Positions 29,250 to 32,611 of a stretch of DNA of 32,611 nucleotides are shown here, in pieces. Both the position numbers and the translations under genes were made by a program. Each line of letters starts with the position of its first letter. Within the stretch, counting starts at the first letter, position 1. Under the pieces are notes generated by a model that was given only the letters and a program-made list of their open reading frames with translations, made no database searches and was not told where the DNA came from. Source of the stretch: Pseudomonadota bacterium (GTDB taxonomy: Bacteria; Pseudomonadota; Gammaproteobacteria; Burkholderiales; Ferrovaceae); the NCBI GenBank assembly GCA_021808815.1, contig JAKBAT010000005.1, forward strand, positions 1 through 32,611. Reading direction: 5' to 3'.

Positions 29250-29843
29250 ATGCTCAAAAACCCGGTCGTGTTGCTGGACCTGATCAGCCGGCTCGCCAAT
29301 CTCATGCGGTCCGAGTTCCGTCGCGTGGGCAGCGATGAAGGCTTGCAGCCCGTGCACGTCCAGGCTTTGCTGTTCCTTGAACAGGTCAATCGCTTCAGCA
29401 ATACGCCCCAGGCGCTGGCGGAATACCTGGGGCTGACCAAGGGAACCGTCTCACAAAGCCTGCTGTTGCTCGATCGGCGTGGATTGATCGAGCGTTACCA
29501 GGATGAAATCGATCGCCGGGTGGTCCGCTTGCGTCTGAGCACCCTGGGGGAGGCTTTCCTGAACGAATCCAACCCGTCGGGACTCTGGCATACGGCGACC
29601 CGGGACATCAGCGCCAACCGTGTGCGCTACAGCGTTTCGGTGCTGCGGGCTGCCCTGTATGAATTGCAGGGTTTCACGGGGGGGCCTGTCTTCGGCGTCT
29701 GCAATACCTGCGTGTACTGTCAGCGCAAAAGCCAGCGCATTCATCATTGCACCTGGTTCGGCGAGCGTTTGTCGGGCCCGGAAACCCGGAAAATTTGCCG
29801 GGACCAGGTGCCCAAGACCGGTTCCCTTAGCGCTGCAGATTGA
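29250..29843 (+). CDS. MarR-family winged-HTH regulator with C-terminal Cys/His-rich cluster
   Basis: wHTH core [54 protein letters not shown]; tail [39 protein letters not shown]. Confidence 0.85.
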   Translation: MLKNPVVLLDLISRLANLMRSEFRRVGSDEGLQPVHVQALLFLEQVNRFSNTPQALAEYLGLTKGTVSQSLLLLDRRGLIERYQDEIDRRVVRLRLSTLGEAFLNESNPSGLWHTATRDISANRVRYSVSVLRAALYELQGFTGGPVFGVCNTCVYCQRKSQRIHHCTWFGERLSGPETRKICRDQVPKTGSLSAAD

Positions 29844-31236
29844 GTCGGGCTACCTGGATGGCTGCCCGCACCTGATCGGGAGCGGTTCCGCCGGGGATGT
29901 TGCGGCTGGCCAGGGAGCCTTCCAGGGTGAGCACGGCAAACACATCGGCATCGATCAGGGTGGAATGGCTCCGGAGCGTTTGCAGGGACAGGCCCGAAAG
30001 GTCGCACCCCTGCTCCTCAGCCAGCCGTACGGCCCGTGCCACCACTTCGTGGGCATCCCGGAAGGGCATCCCTTTCTTGACCAGGTAGTCGGCCAGGTCC
30101 GTGGCGGTGGAAAACCCCTCCAGGGCCGCGGCACGCAACGCGGGCGCATTGACCGTGATTTGCCGCAGCATTTCGGCCAGGATGGTCAGGGTGGTACCCA
30201 GGGTGTCCACGGTATCGAACAGGGGCTCCTTGTCTTCCTGGTTGTCCTTGTTGTAGGCAAGTGGCTGGCCTTTCATGAGGGTCAGGAGCGCCATCAGGTG
30301 CCCGGTGACCCGCCCGGTTTTCCCCCGGGCCAGTTCCGGGACGTCGGGGTTACGCTTCTGGGGCATGATCGATGAGCCCGTGCAGAAGGCATCCCCGATG
30401 CGGATGAAATTGAATCGTGGACTTGTCCACAGGATGAATTCCTCGGACAGGCGGGAAACATGGGTCATGACCAGGGCTGCCGCCGCGCAGAACTCGATGG
30501 CAAAATCCCGGTCGGAAACCGCGTCCAGGGAATTGGGGCACAGGGCCTCGAAATCCAGGAGCTCGGCGACGCGTTCGCGCCGTATCGGGTAGCTGGTGCC
30601 GGCCAGCGCCGCAGCCCCCAGGGGCAGGCGGTTGACCCGGTGGCGGCAGTCTGCCAGCCGCTCCCGGTCACGTCCGAACATTTCCACATAAGCCATCATG
30701 TGGTGCCCGAAAGTGACCGGTTGGGCCACTTGCAGGTGCGTGAAGCCCGGCATCGGGGTGGCGGCATGCAATTCGGCGAGATCCAGCAGGGCGGCCTGGG
30801 TCGCTGCCAGCAACTCGCGCAGGCGATCGATTTCATGCCGCAGGTACAGGCGGATGTCGGTGGCCACCTGGTCGTTGCGGGAGCGGGCGGTATGCAGGCG
30901 TTTGCCGGCATCCCCCACGAGGTGCGTGAGGCGGCGCTCGATATTGAGGTGGACATCCTCGTCATCGAGGTTCCAGGGAAAGGTACCCTGGCGAATTTCG
31001 TCCAAAATGGTGGACAGGCCGGTCTGAATGGCCAGAAAATCCTCTTGGGAGATCAGCGCGGCTTCTGCCAGCATTTGGGCATGGGCGAGAGAGCCCTGGA
31101 TGTCGAATTCGGCCAGGCGCTGGTCGAAAGTGACCGAGGCCGTGTAGGTCTTGACGGATTCCGCAATGGGGACGGAAAAGCGCCCGGACCATGTTTTGGC
31201 GCTGGGTTCCTGCCCCGGCTTGCCTTCTGGGTTCAT
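29827..31236 (-). CDS. argH: Argininosuccinate lyase
   Basis: [77 protein letters not shown]; alternative start at 31245. Confidence 0.97.
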   Translation of the reverse strand: MNPEGKPGQEPSAKTWSGRFSVPIAESVKTYTASVTFDQRLAEFDIQGSLAHAQMLAEAALISQEDFLAIQTGLSTILDEIRQGTFPWNLDDEDVHLNIERRLTHLVGDAGKRLHTARSRNDQVATDIRLYLRHEIDRLRELLAATQAALLDLAELHAATPMPGFTHLQVAQPVTFGHHMMAYVEMFGRDRERLADCRHRVNRLPLGAAALAGTSYPIRRERVAELLDFEALCPNSLDAVSDRDFAIEFCAAAALVMTHVSRLSEEFILWTSPRFNFIRIGDAFCTGSSIMPQKRNPDVPELARGKTGRVTGHLMALLTLMKGQPLAYNKDNQEDKEPLFDTVDTLGTTLTILAEMLRQITVNAPALRAAALEGFSTATDLADYLVKKGMPFRDAHEVVARAVRLAEEQGCDLSGLSLQTLRSHSTLIDADVFAVLTLEGSLASRNIPGGTAPDQVRAAIQVARLNLQR

Positions 31237-31294
31237 GGGAAGCATCCTGACGGTGAAAGTGGGAAAAGTATAGTCGATCCGGGGCACGTTCCTC

Positions 31295-32611
31295 ATGCCA
31301 AAATCCTTCAATTTCAGCCTGGCCCCCTTTGACGGGCTGAACAGCGAGCAACAGCAATGGGTTCGCGATAGCGTCGATATCGGGTATTACCCTGAAAACG
31401 CACTCCTCCTGTCCCCAGGGACGGCGCCTCCCCATCTTTTCGTGATCATCAAGGGATATGTCCAGCAGGTGGAAGATGGGGAAGTGGTGTGCGTGTACGG
31501 GGCAGGATCGTGCTTTGACGGCCGGAGTCTGTTGTCAGGAAGGGTGACGGGCCTGTTTTCGGCGAGCGAGGAAGTGCTGGCCTACCTGTTACCCAGAGAG
31601 ACCGTGCAACGCCTGATCGCGGCCAATGCCACTTTTGGCGCCTTGCTGTTTTCAGACATGTCCCAAAAAATGCAGGCGTTGAGCGAACGCAGGCCTCAAC
31701 GCGAGATGCATGGGTTGATGATGGCACGCATTGCCCAGGCCTATGTTCGTCCCGCACGCTTCGTGGCAGCCTCGACTGCTCTCTTGACTGTGGCGCAACT
31801 ATTTGAAAAGGAAAAGCTTTCCAGCGTTTTGGTGCGGGATGGCAGCCGTACGGGAATTTTTACCTCCACGGACATCCGCAAGGCCCTGCTGTCGGGAGAT
31901 GATCCCCATGCGCTGCCCGTGGGACAACTGACCACCTGGGATCTGGTGGAGGTCTCCGAAGAGGACGCGGTATTCGAGGCCCTGATCCTGATGATCCGTC
32001 ACGGCGTGCATCGGGTGGTGGTGCATCGTCGCACTGAACCGGTCGGGGTGCTGGAGCAGCTGGATTTGCTGAGCTTCCTCTCCAACCACTCCCATCTGGT
32101 CTGGATCAAGGTGCAGCAGGCCACAACCGTGGCGGAGCTCAAGGGGGCCTGCAGCAGCATGGAGCGCCTGATCCAGTTGCTGAGTGAAAGCGAAGTGAAA
32201 ATCAGCATGCTGGCACGCATGGTGCAGGAGCTCAATGCCAAGGTATTTTCCCGACTCTGGCACATGATCGCTCCCCGGGACCTGGTGGAAAACAGTTGCG
32301 TGATCGTCATGGGCAGCGAAGGCCGGGGCGAACAGATCCTGAAAACGGACCAGGACAACGGCCTGATTCTGCGCAATGGCTTTCATTTCCCGGGGCTGAG
32401 CGGGATGACGGGGGATTTCAACGATGCCCTGTGCGAGCTGGGATACCCGCCCTGCCTGGGAGGGGTCATGATGCGCAACCCGTTATGGTGCCAGTCGCTT
32501 GGGGATTTCGAGCAGACCTTGCGGCAGTGGGTGATGGAACCCACGCCGGAATCCCTGTTGCGCCTGGCCATTTTTTCCGATGCGGCGGCAGTATGCGGAG
32601 ACCGCACCCTG
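31295..32611 (+). CDS. Putative signal-transduction nucleotidyltransferase: cNMP-like domain + CBS pair + DUF294 (GlnD-like) domain (3' truncated)
   Basis: Open to window end (not in the ORF track): [23 protein letters not shown]...; CBS-type [22 protein letters not shown] and [21 protein letters not shown]; NTase motif [24 protein letters not shown]. Confidence 0.85.
   Translation, partial: MPKSFNFSLAPFDGLNSEQQQWVRDSVDIGYYPENALLLSPGTAPPHLFVIIKGYVQQVEDGEVVCVYGAGSCFDGRSLLSGRVTGLFSASEEVLAYLLPRETVQRLIAANATFGALLFSDMSQKMQALSERRPQREMHGLMMARIAQAYVRPARFVAASTALLTVAQLFEKEKLSSVLVRDGSRTGIFTSTDIRKALLSGDDPHALPVGQLTTWDLVEVSEEDAVFEALILMIRHGVHRVVVHRRTEPVGVLEQLDLLSFLSNHSHLVWIKVQQATTVAELKGACSSMERLIQLLSESEVKISMLARMVQELNAKVFSRLWHMIAPRDLVENSCVIVMGSEGRGEQILKTDQDNGLILRNGFHFPGLSGMTGDFNDALCELGYPPCLGGVMMRNPLWCQSLGDFEQTLRQWVMEPTPESLLRLAIFSDAAAVCGDRTL

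Overview
This 32.6 kb window is a dense, high-GC proteobacterial chromosomal segment, probably betaproteobacterial or a close relative. It is mostly housekeeping genes. I see no tRNA/rRNA genes, CRISPR arrays, transposases or phage genes. Gene order: OmpR-type response regulator (3' end only) - sensor histidine kinase > | < ubiK | porin - glnK - amtB > | metH - mpl - RNB exoribonuclease - TonB-like > | < prlC - pyrC' - pyrB - ruvX - algH | phrB - xthA > | < ntrC - ntrB - glnA | rhodanese - aroE - mtgA > | < histone H1-like (KPAAK repeats) | < lptM - lysA | MarR-type regulator with Cys cluster > | < argH | cNMP/CBS/DUF294 nucleotidyltransferase > (truncated by window end). The most interesting signals are regulatory. 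(i) Two sigma54 + NtrC promoters, one ahead of a porin-glnK-amtB cluster and one ahead of glnA-ntrBC. (ii) A MarR-like regulator with a Cys/His-rich tail, which has two 19-bp palindromic operators over an apparently leaderless promoter, and a third matching operator about 1.7 kb away upstream of the histone-like gene. (iii) A dihydroorotase homologue that has lost its metal-binding HxH motif (PyrC'). I did not find clear evidence of a wholly new defence or mobile system. All calls come from reading the sequence and supplied ORFs; no database search was run.
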